DNA of 64,000 bases from Cupriavidus pinatubonensis (GTDB lineage: Bacteria; Pseudomonadota; Gammaproteobacteria; Burkholderiales; Burkholderiaceae): contig NZ_CP080767.1 of assembly GCF_019602855.1 (NCBI RefSeq), positions 3,472,001 to 3,536,000 of the forward strand. Direction: 5' to 3'. Below are positions 24,998-34,000 of the stretch, one piece after another. The position numbers and the translations under genes were made by a program. The first letter of the stretch is position 1. Every line of letters starts with the position of its first letter. Under the pieces are notes generated by a model. The model was not told the DNA's origin, ran no database searches, and saw only the letters and a program-made list of their open reading frames with translations.

Positions 24998-25741
24998 TTA
25001 CTTCACGTCCTTCCAGAAGGCGGCGTTCAGGCGCCATGCAAAGACAGTGAACATGCCCAGGAACAGCAGCACCCAGACGCCGAGGCGTTTGCGGTGGTTC
25101 TGCGCCGGCTCGGCCATCCAGTCCAGGAAGCCAACGAGATCGGCGGTGGCCTGGTCATACTCGACCTTGCTCATCTTGCCCGGGCTCAGCTGCTCGAAGC
25201 CGGCAAACTTGTGGACCTTCTCGCCGTGCACTTCCGCTTCGGCGAACTTGGCGGCACGCTGGCCCTGCAGTTCCCACAGCACGTGCGGCATGCCGACGCT
25301 CGGGAAAACCAGGTTGTTCCAGCCGGTGGCGCGGCTATCGTCGCGGTAGAAGGTACGCAGGTAGGTGTAGAGCCAGTCGTCGCCGCGCGCGCGCGCGATT
25401 ACGGACAGGTCGGGCGGCTGCGCGCCGAAGAAGGCCTTGGCTTCCTTCGGCTGCATGGCGATGGTCATGGTCTCGCCAACCTTGTCTGCCGAGAACAGCA
25501 GGTTCTCGCGGATCTGGTCATCGGTCAGGCCGATGTCCTTGAGCCGGTTGTAGCGCATCATCGATGCGCTGTGGCAGTTCAGGCAGTAGTTGACGAACAG
25601 CTTGGCGCCTCGCTGCAGCGACGACAGGTCGGCGGTGTTCACCGGCGCGGGCTCCAGGGGATAGCCCCCTTCGCTGGCCATGACGGGCGCGGCGGCAAAG
25701 CAGGCGCCTGCCAGCGCAATGATGGAAAGCAGCTTTTTCAT
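24998..25741 (-). CDS. petC: Cytochrome c1 of the bc1 complex
   Basis: The 247-residue protein has a signal peptide (to about residue 22), the heme-c motif CLNCH at 53-57, a Met-containing VFPSVGMPHVLW segment for the distal ligand, and a C-terminal membrane anchor (LGVWVLLFLGMFTVFAW). It accepts electrons from the Rieske centre and passes them to soluble cytochrome c on the periplasmic face. It is third in the petABC operon, 39 bases after petB. Confidence 0.95.
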   Translation of the reverse strand: MKKLLSIIALAGACFAAAPVMASEGGYPLEPAPVNTADLSSLQRGAKLFVNYCLNCHSASMMRYNRLKDIGLTDDQIRENLLFSADKVGETMTIAMQPKEAKAFFGAQPPDLSVIARARGDDWLYTYLRTFYRDDSRATGWNNLVFPSVGMPHVLWELQGQRAAKFAEAEVHGEKVHKFAGFEQLSPGKMSKVEYDQATADLVGFLDWMAEPAQNHRKRLGVWVLLFLGMFTVFAWRLNAAFWKDVK

Positions 25742-25780
25742 CGTGTGTCCTTGTCCTCTTGTCGGGGTTCGCGCGTTCGC

Positions 25781-27184
25781 TCAGTGCGGATGGAACGTGA
25801 CGCGCTCCGGCACCGGCTTGAACTCGCCGGCGCGGCTCCACAGCGGCATGGTCAGGAAGAAGGCGAAGTACAGCAGCGTGCCGAGCTGCGACACCTTCTC
25901 ACCCACCGGCGACGGCGGTTGCACGCCGAGGTAGCCGAGGACCAGGAACACCACCACGAAGACGATCAGGATCGTCTTGTGGAAAGCGGGACGATAGCGG
26001 ATGGACTTGACCGGCGAGCAGTCGAGCCACGGCATGAAGAACAGCACGACCACCGAGCCGCCCATCACCAGCACGCCCCAGAACTTGGCGTCGATGAAGT
26101 AGAAGCCGACTGCGAGGATCACGGCAATGGCGATCGACGCAGCCTTGATGCGCGCGTCCTTGCTGCGCACGAACAACATGCCCAGCACCAGTGCGAAGAA
26201 CACCCACAGGATCGGCAGGAAGTTCGACGTGGTCGCACGCAGCATCGAGTAGAACGGCGTGAAGTACCACACCGGCGCGATGTGCGGCGGAGTCTTGAGC
26301 GGATCAGCCGGGAAGAAGTTGTTCGCTTCCAGGAAATAGCCGCCCACTTCCGGGAAGAAAAAGATCACGGCCGAGAAGATCACCAGGAAGCCGGCCACAC
26401 CGAGCGTGTCGTGGACCGAGTAGTACGGGTGGAACGGAATGCCGTCCAGCGGGATGCCATTCTCGTCCTTCTTCGCCTTGATCTCGACGCCGTCCGGGTT
26501 GTTGGAGCCTACTTCGTGCAGCGCGATGATGTGTGCAACGACCAGCGCCAGCAGCACCAGCGGCACCGCGATCACGTGGAACGAGAAGAAGCGGTTCAGC
26601 GTGGCATCGCTCACGACGTAGTCGCCGCGGATGAACAGCGACAGGTCCTGGCCGATCACGGGGATGGCCGAGAACAGGTTCACGATCACCTGCGCGCCCC
26701 AGTACGACATCTGGCCCCATGGCAGCAGATAGCCCATGAACGCTTCGGCCATCAGGCACAGAAAGATCAGGCAACCGAAGATCCAGACCAGCTCACGCGG
26801 CTTGCGGTACGAACCGTACAGCAGTCCGCGGAACATGTGCAGGTACACCACGACGAAGAACGCCGAGGCGCCGGTCGAATGCATGTAGCGCACCAGCCAG
26901 CCCCACGGGACTTCGCGCATGATGTATTCCACGCTGGCGAAAGCCACGGGAATACCGGCGGAGTTGAGCGTGCCGTCCGGCTTGTAGTTCATCACCAGGA
27001 AGATACCGGTGACGATCTGGATCACCAGCACCAGCAGTGCGAGCGAGCCGAAGAAGTACCAGAAGTTGAAGTTCTTCGGCGCGTAATACTTCGAGAGATG
27101 GTCTTCCCAAAGCTGTGTGGCGGGGAAGCGGGCGTCGATCCAGCCCAGCAGACCGGTTGTCTTGACTTGCTTTTCGGCCGCCAT
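25781..27184 (-). CDS. petB: Cytochrome b of the bc1 complex
   Basis: The protein has 467 residues from the ATG at 27184 and multiple membrane helices. Heme-b histidines lie in helix B (WLVRYMHSTGASAFF) and helix D (FFSFHVIAVPLVL). The Qo-site signature PEW is not in its usual form: the equivalent region reads HIAPVWYFTPFYSMLRA, as in related proteobacteria. An in-frame TTG at 27190 would overlap the petA stop by four bases; ATG 27184 is preferred, two bases after that stop. It oxidises quinol in the inner membrane. Confidence 0.94.
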   Translation of the reverse strand: MAAEKQVKTTGLLGWIDARFPATQLWEDHLSKYYAPKNFNFWYFFGSLALLVLVIQIVTGIFLVMNYKPDGTLNSAGIPVAFASVEYIMREVPWGWLVRYMHSTGASAFFVVVYLHMFRGLLYGSYRKPRELVWIFGCLIFLCLMAEAFMGYLLPWGQMSYWGAQVIVNLFSAIPVIGQDLSLFIRGDYVVSDATLNRFFSFHVIAVPLVLLALVVAHIIALHEVGSNNPDGVEIKAKKDENGIPLDGIPFHPYYSVHDTLGVAGFLVIFSAVIFFFPEVGGYFLEANNFFPADPLKTPPHIAPVWYFTPFYSMLRATTSNFLPILWVFFALVLGMLFVRSKDARIKAASIAIAVILAVGFYFIDAKFWGVLVMGGSVVVLFFMPWLDCSPVKSIRYRPAFHKTILIVFVVVFLVLGYLGVQPPSPVGEKVSQLGTLLYFAFFLTMPLWSRAGEFKPVPERVTFHPH

Positions 27185-27186
27185 GA

Positions 27187-27804
27187 TCAAGCTTCTCCTT
27201 TTTCGTCCTTGCCGATCACGATCTTGGTGTCGGTCAGGAACTGGTACGGGGGAACATCGAGATTCTGCGGCGCCGGCTTGTTCTTGAACACGCGGCCAGC
27301 CAGGTCGAAGGTGGAGCCGTGGCAGGGGCAGAGAAAACCGGGGTCGGTGCCGAGCTGAGGATTGGAGCCAGCGGCGAAGGGACCCGACGGCGAGCAGCCA
27401 AGGTGGGAGCAGATGCCCACGACGACCAGGAGGTCCTTGTGTTCCGCGCGGGAGCGGGTTTCGTTCTTGCAGTAATCCGGCGTTTGCATCGTAAACGGAA
27501 CGTCGGATTTGGGATCAGCGACTTCGCCGTCGGTCTTCTTGAGCGAGGCCAGCATCTCGTCGGTCCGGCGCAGGATCCAGACCGGTTTGCCGCGCCACTC
27601 AACGGTCATCATTTCGCCGGGCTTGAGGGCGCCGATATCGGCTTCCACTGGCGCTCCGGCTGCCTTGGCTTTCTCGGATGGTGCAAAGGTACTGACGAAA
27701 GGAACCGCTACCGCTACGCCTCCGACGCCGCCAGCGACGGATGTCGCGATCAACCAATTGCGGCGACCTTTATCCACGCTCTTCACGTCTTGCTGGTCAC
27801 TCAT
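27187..27804 (-). CDS. petA: Rieske iron-sulfur subunit of the bc1 complex
   Basis: The 205-residue protein has a Tat-type N-terminal anchor (GRRNWLIATSVAGGVGG) and the Rieske motifs CSHLGC and CPCHGS, whose Cys and His bind the [2Fe-2S] cluster. It carries electrons from quinol at cytochrome b to cytochrome c1. It is the first gene of petABC, and its spacer with divergent mscL (27805-28018) should hold both promoters. Confidence 0.95.
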   Translation of the reverse strand: MSDQQDVKSVDKGRRNWLIATSVAGGVGGVAVAVPFVSTFAPSEKAKAAGAPVEADIGALKPGEMMTVEWRGKPVWILRRTDEMLASLKKTDGEVADPKSDVPFTMQTPDYCKNETRSRAEHKDLLVVVGICSHLGCSPSGPFAAGSNPQLGTDPGFLCPCHGSTFDLAGRVFKNKPAPQNLDVPPYQFLTDTKIVIGKDEKGEA

Positions 27805-28018
27805 TCCAAACCCCAGGGGAAGTCAATTTAGATTTTGCGTCAACCATAAATTGTACATGAGGCACCTCGGCACGAGATAGGCGAAAAACCCAATGGGAAT
27901 GTACGATTATCGGTCGCACAAGCCCGATAGCCGCATGCAAGCTTGCGTTCCGCGCATTGATGCGGCAGGCTTCTGAGCTTGAAACGTTCATTGCTTGCAA
28001 CAATAAGGAGAATGCCCC

Positions 28019-28453
28019 ATGAGCATGATGTCGGAGTTCAAGACCTTTGCAATGCGCGGCAACGTGATCGACCTTGCGGTCGGCGTAATCATTGGCGCGG
28101 CATTTGGAAAAATCGTCGATTCGGTGGTCAATGACCTGATCATGCCGGTCATCGGGCGTATCGTCGGCAAGCTGGATTTCTCGAATATGTTTGTTACCTT
28201 GGCCGAACCGCCTCCCGGTACGCCCATGACGCTTGACGCGCTGAAAAAAGCTGGTGTGCCCGTGTTTGCTTACGGGAATTTTCTGACTATCGTTGTCAAC
28301 TTCGTGATTTTGGCCTTCATCATTTTCCTGATGGTGCGGGCATTCAATAAGATGCGTGCGGAAGAGCCGGCCCCGGCAGAGCCACCGCCGCCGCCGGAGG
28401 ATATCGTCCTGCTGCGTGAAATCCGCGACAGCCTGAAAACCCGCCAGCCCTGA
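28019..28453 (+). CDS. mscL: Large-conductance mechanosensitive channel
   Basis: The 144-residue protein starts EFKTFAMRGNVIDLAVGVIIG, the conserved first helix of MscL, with a second membrane helix (NFLTIVVNFVILAFIIFLMV) and a C-terminal cytoplasmic helix after a proline run. It opens under membrane tension to release solutes on osmotic downshock. AAGGAG lies eight bases before the ATG at 28019. It is a single gene with its own terminator. Confidence 0.95.
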   Translation: MSMMSEFKTFAMRGNVIDLAVGVIIGAAFGKIVDSVVNDLIMPVIGRIVGKLDFSNMFVTLAEPPPGTPMTLDALKKAGVPVFAYGNFLTIVVNFVILAFIIFLMVRAFNKMRAEEPAPAEPPPPPEDIVLLREIRDSLKTRQP

Positions 28454-28489
28454 ACCGGCAAAACGTCGGAAGCAGGATTCTGACAAGAC

Positions 28490-28517
28490 AACGGCCCCGA
28501 TGGGGGCCGTTTTTTTT
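28490..28517 (+). terminator. Terminator of mscL
   Basis: ACGGCCCC pairs with GGGGCCGT (28491-28510) and is followed by a run of eight T's, a textbook intrinsic terminator about 37 bases after the mscL stop. It also lies just past the stop of the convergent nif3 gene. Confidence 0.9.
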
Positions 28518-28525
28518 GACATGCG

Positions 28526-29272
28526 TCAAACAGGATTGGGAATATCGATGAAGGTATGCTGCAGGCCGAAGCGCTGCGCCACATGCTCGCCAAGCGAGCG
28601 AATGCCGTAGCGCTCGGTCGCATGATGCCCGGCCGCGAGATAAGCCACGCCGCTTTCGCGCGCAAGGTGCGTGGTCTGCTCGGAGACCTCGCCACTCAGA
28701 TAGGCGTCGACGCCGGCTGCGACGGCAGCATCGAAATATCCCTGGGCGCCGCCGGTGCACCACCCGACCGTGCGGATCATCTGGCAGGGGTCGCCGATAG
28801 CGAGCGGCTCGCGCCCGAGCACGCCACCGACGTGCGCGGCGAGCGCCTGCAGCGGCATCGGCGCAGGCAGCGTGCCAGTCCAACCGAGCTGGTCGTCGCT
28901 GAAGCGCCCGGTTGGCGCAAAGCCAAGCTGCAGTGCGAGCTGCGCGTTGTTGCCGAACTCGGGATGATTGTCGAGCGGCAGGTGATAGGCGAACAGGTTC
29001 ATATCGGCACCCAGCAACCGCTTGAGGCGCGCATGCTTCTGGCCGACCACGCGCGCGTCCTCGTTCTTCCAGAAATAGCCATGATGCACGAGGATGGCCT
29101 GGGCACCGGCCTCGATGGCGGCCTCGACCAAAGCCAGACTGGCCGTCACCCCGGTCACGACGTGTGTGACCTCGGCGTTGCCTTGCACTTGGAGGCCATT
29201 GGGACAATAGTCCTTGTAGCGGGAAACTTCCAACAGGTCGTTCAAGTACAATTCCAGCTCTTTAGTCTTCAT
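28526..29272 (-). CDS. NIF3/YbgI-family metal-binding protein
   Basis: The 248-residue protein starts MKTKELELYLNDLLEV. It has the family motifs CPNGLQVQG, AILVHHGYFW with metal-binding His, LPLDNHPEFGNNAQLA, and a C-terminal AGHHATERYGI. NIF3-like proteins form toroidal hexamers with a dinuclear metal site. Their function is debated (GTP cyclohydrolase-like or regulatory roles). Longer upstream starts lie inside the divergent protease gene and are rejected. Its start is only 19 bases from that gene's start. Confidence 0.92.
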   Translation of the reverse strand: MKTKELELYLNDLLEVSRYKDYCPNGLQVQGNAEVTHVVTGVTASLALVEAAIEAGAQAILVHHGYFWKNEDARVVGQKHARLKRLLGADMNLFAYHLPLDNHPEFGNNAQLALQLGFAPTGRFSDDQLGWTGTLPAPMPLQALAAHVGGVLGREPLAIGDPCQMIRTVGWCTGGAQGYFDAAVAAGVDAYLSGEVSEQTTHLARESGVAYLAAGHHATERYGIRSLGEHVAQRFGLQHTFIDIPNPV

Positions 29273-29291
29273 TTCTTGCTCAAACTCCAAT

Positions 29292-30488
29292 ATGTTGCGG
29301 CGCTTTTGGCTGTTCTTTGCCCAGGCTGTCACGGTCGTGCTGGCAGTCTGGTTCGTCGTGGCCACGCTCAAGCCAGAGTGGCTGCAGAGGGGCCGCGTCG
29401 CGGTGCAGTCGGGGTCGCCTATCGTGGCGCTGAAGGAAGTCGTGCCCAACGTGGCCGGCGCTGCCGCGCAAGCGTCTTACAGCGAAGCTGCGCGGCAAGC
29501 CATGCCTGCCGTAGTGAATATCTTTACCAGCAAGAACGGCTCCCGACGCTCGCCCCATCCGCAGGCTGAGGACCCGTGGTTCCGCTTCTTCTTCGGCGAC
29601 CGGCTGCCTGAGCGCCAGGAACCGGTGTCCAGCCTGGGCTCCGGCGTCATCGTCAGTGCCGAGGGTTACATTCTAACCAACCACCATGTGGTGGACGGCG
29701 CCGATGAAATCGAGGTCGCGCTGACCGATGGCCGCAAGGCCAACGCCAAGGTGGTGGGCTCGGACCCTGAAACTGATCTGGCGGTTCTGAAGATTTCGCT
29801 GAAGGAACTGCCTGCGATCACACTGGGCCGGCTGGAAAACGTCAAGGTGGGCGACGTGGTGCTGGCGATCGGTAATCCGTTCGGCGTCGGCCAGACCGTG
29901 ACGATGGGGATCGTCTCCGCACTGGGCCGCAGCCATCTGGGGATCAACACGTTTGAGAACTTTATCCAGACGGACGCGGCCATCAACCCGGGCAACTCCG
30001 GCGGAGCGCTGGTGGATGCGCAGGGCAATCTGCTCGGCATCAACACGGCGATCTACTCGCGGTCGGGCGGCTCGCTCGGCATCGGCTTCGCGATTCCGGT
30101 CTCGACGGCCAAGCAGGTGATGGAATCGATCATCTCGACGGGCAGCGTGACGCGCGGCTGGATCGGCGTGGAACCGCAGGACATGACGCCCGAAATCGCG
30201 GAATCGTTCGGACTCGACGCCAAGCAAGGCGCGCTGATCGCGGCCGTGGTGCAAGGCGGCCCGGCTGACAAGGCAGGCGTGAAGCCGGGCGACGTGCTGG
30301 CTTCCGTCGATGGGCAGCCCATTACCGATACCACCGCACTGCTCAATGCTATTGCCCAGCTCAAGCCCGGCGTGGATATCAAGATGAAGGTGATTCGCCG
30401 CGGCAAGCCTGCCGAGCTGACGGTGACGATTGGCAAACGGCCCCCGCCTCCGCGGCGTTCGCTGCCGTTCGATGATGAGGAACAGTAG
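29292..30488 (+). CDS. DegS/HtrA-like membrane-anchored serine protease
   Basis: The 398-residue protein has an N-terminal membrane anchor (about 8-26), a trypsin-like domain with the catalytic triad His132 (TNHHVV), Asp162 (DPETDLAVL) and Ser236 (NPGNSGGAL), and one PDZ domain near the C-terminus (GWIGVEPQDMTPE, then GGPADKAGVKPGD). A single PDZ and an N-anchor match DegS; DegP/MucD have a cleaved signal peptide and two PDZ domains. It acts in periplasmic quality control or envelope-stress signalling. No rseA or rpoE is nearby. No clear ribosome binding site precedes the ATG. Confidence 0.88.
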   Translation: MLRRFWLFFAQAVTVVLAVWFVVATLKPEWLQRGRVAVQSGSPIVALKEVVPNVAGAAAQASYSEAARQAMPAVVNIFTSKNGSRRSPHPQAEDPWFRFFFGDRLPERQEPVSSLGSGVIVSAEGYILTNHHVVDGADEIEVALTDGRKANAKVVGSDPETDLAVLKISLKELPAITLGRLENVKVGDVVLAIGNPFGVGQTVTMGIVSALGRSHLGINTFENFIQTDAAINPGNSGGALVDAQGNLLGINTAIYSRSGGSLGIGFAIPVSTAKQVMESIISTGSVTRGWIGVEPQDMTPEIAESFGLDAKQGALIAAVVQGGPADKAGVKPGDVLASVDGQPITDTTALLNAIAQLKPGVDIKMKVIRRGKPAELTVTIGKRPPPPRRSLPFDDEEQ

Positions 30489-30520
30489 GTCCATCTGGTT
30501 CCTGATTGCACAACCGAAAA

Positions 30521-30548
30521 GCCCCGCCCAGCATGGCGGGGTTTTTTG
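30521..30548 (+). terminator. Terminator of the DegS-like gene
   Basis: CCCCGCC at 30522-30528 pairs with GGCGGGG at 30535-30541, followed by TTTTTTG. It is about 35 bases after the stop. Confidence 0.88.
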
Positions 30549-30823
30549 TTGTCCTTCTCCAGCTGCCCTACTCCTGAACAATTAGGTTCGGGAATTGTCG
30601 GTATCGACAGCGCTTCGCGTAGGCATCCCGACAAGCCAGGAAGATATTTTTAGCCTGCACCCTACACGCCGCGAACTGGGGATTCGTGCAGGCACCGGCG
30701 CTGCGGCACCAGAGCAACCTTGATAGCCGTTGCGGACAGGAACGATGCGCAGCTGATGCTCGGCACATGCAAAAACGTTCTGCTCTCGCACACCATGCAG
30801 ATGCGCGTGGCTGAAGACAAGAC
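30549..30823. other. Unexplained stretch between two terminators
   Basis: About 275 bases between the DegS-like terminator and the porin terminator carry no recognised gene. One minus-strand frame (30568-30825) has a C-terminal half with regularly spaced cysteines (CTNPQF, CRVQ, CRDAYAKRC) that looks somewhat protein-like but has no ribosome binding site I trust. It could be a remnant or a small Cys-rich protein. Confidence 0.3.
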
Positions 30824-30858
30824 AAAACGCCGGCACCCTTTCGGATGCCGGCGTTTTT
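30824..30858 (-). terminator. Terminator of the porin gene (bidirectional hairpin)
   Basis: AACGCCGGCA and TGCCGGCGTT form a strong stem with a short loop. Runs of A on the left and T on the right make it usable in both directions; on the minus strand it lies about 38 bases past the porin stop. Confidence 0.85.
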
Positions 30859-30895
30859 TCAAGCCAATCTACTGCGGGCTCAGGCCCGCTTCAGA

Positions 30896-32041
30896 TTAGA
30901 ACTTGTGGCGGATACCAACGGTAGCGCCGAACTGGCTGTCGCCCTTGCCGGTCGAGTCGACGTTGGTCTTGCCGAAGCCGCTAACACCCAGATTCGAGTT
31001 GTCGCGGTTGTAGGCGTAGGCCAGGCTCAGGTAAGCGTCGGTGCGCTTCGACAGTGCGTAGTCAGCCGTAGCAACGAACAGCCACGGATCAGCCTTGGCA
31101 CCACGGAAGTCTTGGTAGTAAGCCGCGCCGGTCAGCGAGAATGCCGGCGTGATTTGGTAGCCAGCGCCCAGCCAGTACAGGTTCGACGACGCCTTCGCGC
31201 CGCTGATTGCCTGGAGGCTCGTGTTGGCCAGGAACGGGATCGTGCCCAGATCAACACCCTTGGCCCAACGGTAGCCAGCGAACAGCTTGGCCGGACCGAA
31301 GGCGTACGTACCAGCCAGCGAAGCGCGGCGCACGGTTGCGTCCGGGTTGGCGGTGAAGCCCAGGTTGGTTTCGTCATAGACGGCACCAACTGCGAACGGG
31401 CCAGCAGCGTAGGTCAGACCCAGGCTGTATTCGCGACCGATCTTCCACGTGCCCGGGACTTCACCCTGGTTGCCCTGGAAAACGCCAGTGGCGCCGCCGG
31501 TGTTCGAGCCAAAGCTATACAGAGCGTTGGCGGTCAGGCCACCGAACGTACCGATGTACTTGATCGAGTTGTCGGCACGGCCCGCGAAAGCGCCGTCCTG
31601 AGCGGTGATCGAGTAGTTCGAAGCAATGGCCATCGGGTCGAACTGCAGACCGAAGTCATAGAACGGAGTTTGGTGACGACCCAGGGTCAGCTGACCGTAC
31701 TGGCTGCCCAGACCGACGTAAGCCTGGCGACCGAACAGACGGCTGTCATTGCCCATCTTGCCATCGTCAACGGTGAAACCGCTTTCCAGGACGAACAGAC
31801 CCTTCAGGCCACCGCCCAGGTCTTCCACGCCACGCAGGCCCCAACGGCTGCCCGACTGGCCGCCCGAGATCATGCGGGTCACGCTGTGACCAGAGCCCAC
31901 ACCCTGCGACACGTTGGCCGGCTGGTTGTTCTGATATTCGATACCAGCGTCAACCACACCGTACAGGGTCACGCTCGACTGGGCATACGCGCCGCCAGCG
32001 GCCAGAGCGGCGACGGCAGCAGCAAACAGTTTCATCTTCAT
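30896..32041 (-). CDS. Burkholderiales-type general porin
   Basis: The 381-residue protein has a signal peptide (MKMKLFAAAVAALAAGGAYA) followed by SSVTLYGVVDAGIEYQ, the invariant start of Gram-negative porin 4 (OmpC-like) family members. It has alternating beta-strand pattern, the RLFGRQAYVGLGSQYG segment, and a C-terminal strand ending in KF (GIRHKF). It forms an outer-membrane trimeric channel. AAGGAAA lies before the ATG at 32041; a longer in-frame extension to 32275 has no support. Confidence 0.94.
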   Translation of the reverse strand: MKMKLFAAAVAALAAGGAYAQSSVTLYGVVDAGIEYQNNQPANVSQGVGSGHSVTRMISGGQSGSRWGLRGVEDLGGGLKGLFVLESGFTVDDGKMGNDSRLFGRQAYVGLGSQYGQLTLGRHQTPFYDFGLQFDPMAIASNYSITAQDGAFAGRADNSIKYIGTFGGLTANALYSFGSNTGGATGVFQGNQGEVPGTWKIGREYSLGLTYAAGPFAVGAVYDETNLGFTANPDATVRRASLAGTYAFGPAKLFAGYRWAKGVDLGTIPFLANTSLQAISGAKASSNLYWLGAGYQITPAFSLTGAAYYQDFRGAKADPWLFVATADYALSKRTDAYLSLAYAYNRDNSNLGVSGFGKTNVDSTGKGDSQFGATVGIRHKF

Positions 32042-32271
32042 ATCGACACTTTCCTTGTCAACTGATTGGGAAATCTTGGTTGCCCAAGTGCTTGGGCGAC
32101 GCATCTTACTTTCACGTCTGCTGCGTATTATGGGCCAGCGTCCCCGGCCGTCAGAAGGCTTTTTCGGCGTAAACTGCGTATACGGACGTTTTTTGTTGTG
32201 ATTGAACAACAGAATCGCGCCGATAATTCCCCAAATCGGTGCAAAACGCCGGCTTCCGCCACCCGGGAAGC

Positions 32272-33060
32272 TCAATCCGCCTGAGTTTCGCCAGCGGCAT
32301 CCGCGCTGGCTTCCGGACGCCCGACAAAGCGCGCCATGAGCAACCCGAGTTCATACAGGGCGATCAGCGGCAGTGCGAGGAGCAGCTGGGAAAGCACGTC
32401 CGGCGGCGTGACAACGGCCGCAATGATGAAGGCGCCGACAATCACATACGGGCGAATCTGCTTGAGCTTGTCCAGCTCGACCACCCCAAAGCGCACCAGC
32501 ACGATCACCACCACCGGCACTTCGAAAGTGATGCCGAACGCGAGGAACATGGTCATCGCGAAGCTCAGGTACTTGTCGATGTCCGTCGACATGTCCGCGC
32601 CCAGCGGCGCGTTGTAGTGCGCCATGAAATGGAACACGGTCGGGAAGACCAGGAAGTACGCGAATGCGACGCCGCACAGGAACAGCACGTAGCTGCTGCT
32701 AACCAGCGGCACGATCAGCCGCTTCTCATGCTGGTACAGGCCCGGTGCGACGAACTGCCAGACTTGGTACAGCACCCACGGCAGCGCAATCAGGAACGCG
32801 ACCAGCAGCGTGACCTTCATCGGCACAAAGAAGGAGCCGGTCACATCGGTCACGATCATCTTGCCGCCCTTGGGCAGCGATTCCATCAGCGGCCGCGCAA
32901 ACAGATTGAAGATGACGGGCGCCCAGTACACCAGCCCCACGAACACCAGGATGATGCCGGCGACCGCCTTGACCAGCCGCTCGCGCAGCTCGATCAGGTG
33001 CGAAATGAAGGTTTCCTGCTGCGATTCGTCTTGAGGATCGTTGGACCGGTTGTCGCTCAT
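32272..33060 (-). CDS. tatC: Twin-arginine translocase subunit TatC
   Basis: The 262-residue protein has six predicted membrane helices. It starts with the conserved cytoplasmic segment (ETFISHLIELRERLVKAV) and carries family residues in the first periplasmic loop (FARPLMESLPKGG). TatC binds twin-arginine leaders with TatB. ATG 33060 is chosen because upstream extension runs into non-coding sequence. It is last in a tatA-tatB-tatC unit read toward the left. Several Tat-leader proteins are encoded in this window (16722, 27187, 20337). Confidence 0.95.
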   Translation of the reverse strand: MSDNRSNDPQDESQQETFISHLIELRERLVKAVAGIILVFVGLVYWAPVIFNLFARPLMESLPKGGKMIVTDVTGSFFVPMKVTLLVAFLIALPWVLYQVWQFVAPGLYQHEKRLIVPLVSSSYVLFLCGVAFAYFLVFPTVFHFMAHYNAPLGADMSTDIDKYLSFAMTMFLAFGITFEVPVVVIVLVRFGVVELDKLKQIRPYVIVGAFIIAAVVTPPDVLSQLLLALPLIALYELGLLMARFVGRPEASADAAGETQAD

Positions 33061-33169
33061 GGCGTAGACGCTCAGCCGCGCGCGGCTGGCATTTGAAATT
33101 CGGTGGCACCGCTTGCGCGGCAGGCATCGCGACGACACGGGCGGCAAGCATGCTGCTGCCCGGCCATGC

Positions 33170-33676
33170 TCATTCGAAGAAGGAACGGGCCCGGCCCGCA
33201 GCCGGACGGTGGCGTTTGACGCGTGCGGCTCCGGACTGCACCCAGACGCGGACATTGTTCTGGCGCTTGAACCAGAGCGGACGGGCACCCTGTTTGACGC
33301 GCCAGCTCTTGCGGCCGTTGTGCGCCTTGTGGGCGGAATGCCAGCTCGGCACGAAATCCGACACGCCCCCACCCGATTCGGCCGAGGGTTCAATACCGCC
33401 CAGCGCTTCGTTCAGCGCCTGCGTCTGCTCGCTGACTTCCTTGTGGATGGTGCGCTCGACATCGCGCGCGGCGTCTTCGAATTCCGTGCGCATCTTGCGC
33501 AGTTCTTCGAGCTCCACCTCGCGGCTCACTTCAGCCTTGACGTCATTGATATAGCGCTGCGCACGGCCGACCAGCGCACCCACCGTGCGCGCGACGCGCG
33601 GCAGGCGCTCCGGGCCGATCACGATCAGCGCCACGGCGCCGATCAGCGCCAGCTTCGAAATGCCAAGGTCGATCAT
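33170..33676 (-). CDS. tatB: Sec-independent translocase subunit TatB
   Basis: The 168-residue protein starts MIDLGISKLALIGAVALIVIGPERLP, the TatB transmembrane helix with its Glu and the GPERLP hinge. An amphipathic helix and a long charged coiled segment (EVSREVELEELRKMRTEFEDA) follow. The C-terminal ~60 residues are basic and Trp-rich. Partner of TatC. Confidence 0.93.
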   Translation of the reverse strand: MIDLGISKLALIGAVALIVIGPERLPRVARTVGALVGRAQRYINDVKAEVSREVELEELRKMRTEFEDAARDVERTIHKEVSEQTQALNEALGGIEPSAESGGGVSDFVPSWHSAHKAHNGRKSWRVKQGARPLWFKRQNNVRVWVQSGAARVKRHRPAAGRARSFFE

Positions 33677-33778
33677 GCGGGCGTCACGCGGACAAGAGCC
33701 AAAGCGAGATTCATCGGGCGAGTAACCACTCGGTGCAAAGAGACTGGACGGAAACGAGAAAAAGCCGGAGTGCCAGGC

Positions 33779-34000
33779 TTATTGCTGGCGCGTCTTTTCC
33801 TTGGCGTCCACGTCGATCGTGGTGGAATCGCGCAGTTCCTTGGCCGGCGCCGCCTTGTCGTCGCCTTCCTTCATGCCATCCTTGAAGCCCTTGACCGCGC
33901 CGCCCAGGTCCTGGCCGATATTGCGCAGCTTCTTGGTGCCGAAAACGAGCATGACGATCACCAGAACGATCAGCCAATGCCAAATGCTAAACGAACCCAT
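33779..34000 (-). CDS. tatA: Sec-independent translocase subunit TatA
   Basis: This 73-residue protein has one membrane helix (SIWHWLIVLVIVMLVFGTKKL), the FGTKKLRN hinge and an amphipathic helix (NIGQDLGGAVKGFKDGMKE). TatA multimers form the translocation pore. The ATG at 34000 gives the conserved MGSFSIWHW start. It lies 102 bases before tatB. Confidence 0.94.
   Translation of the reverse strand: MGSFSIWHWLIVLVIVMLVFGTKKLRNIGQDLGGAVKGFKDGMKEGDDKAAPAKELRDSTTIDVDAKEKTRQQ

Noticed and set aside
24974..27358. A 794-codon plus-strand open frame across petC and petB
   Set aside because: It is a GC-driven shadow of the bc1 genes; residue composition is His/Glu/Arg/Ala-rich with no domain, while the opposite strand encodes clear cytochrome c1 and b.
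32210..32271. TGTTGT...ACAACAA repeat after tatC as a terminator
   Set aside because: On the coding strand the stem is weak and is followed by A's rather than T's, so it would not terminate tatC transcripts.
30896..32275. Long form of the porin with 78 extra N-terminal residues
   Set aside because: The extension contains no signal peptide, whereas the internal ATG at 32041 gives a typical signal peptide and ribosome binding site.
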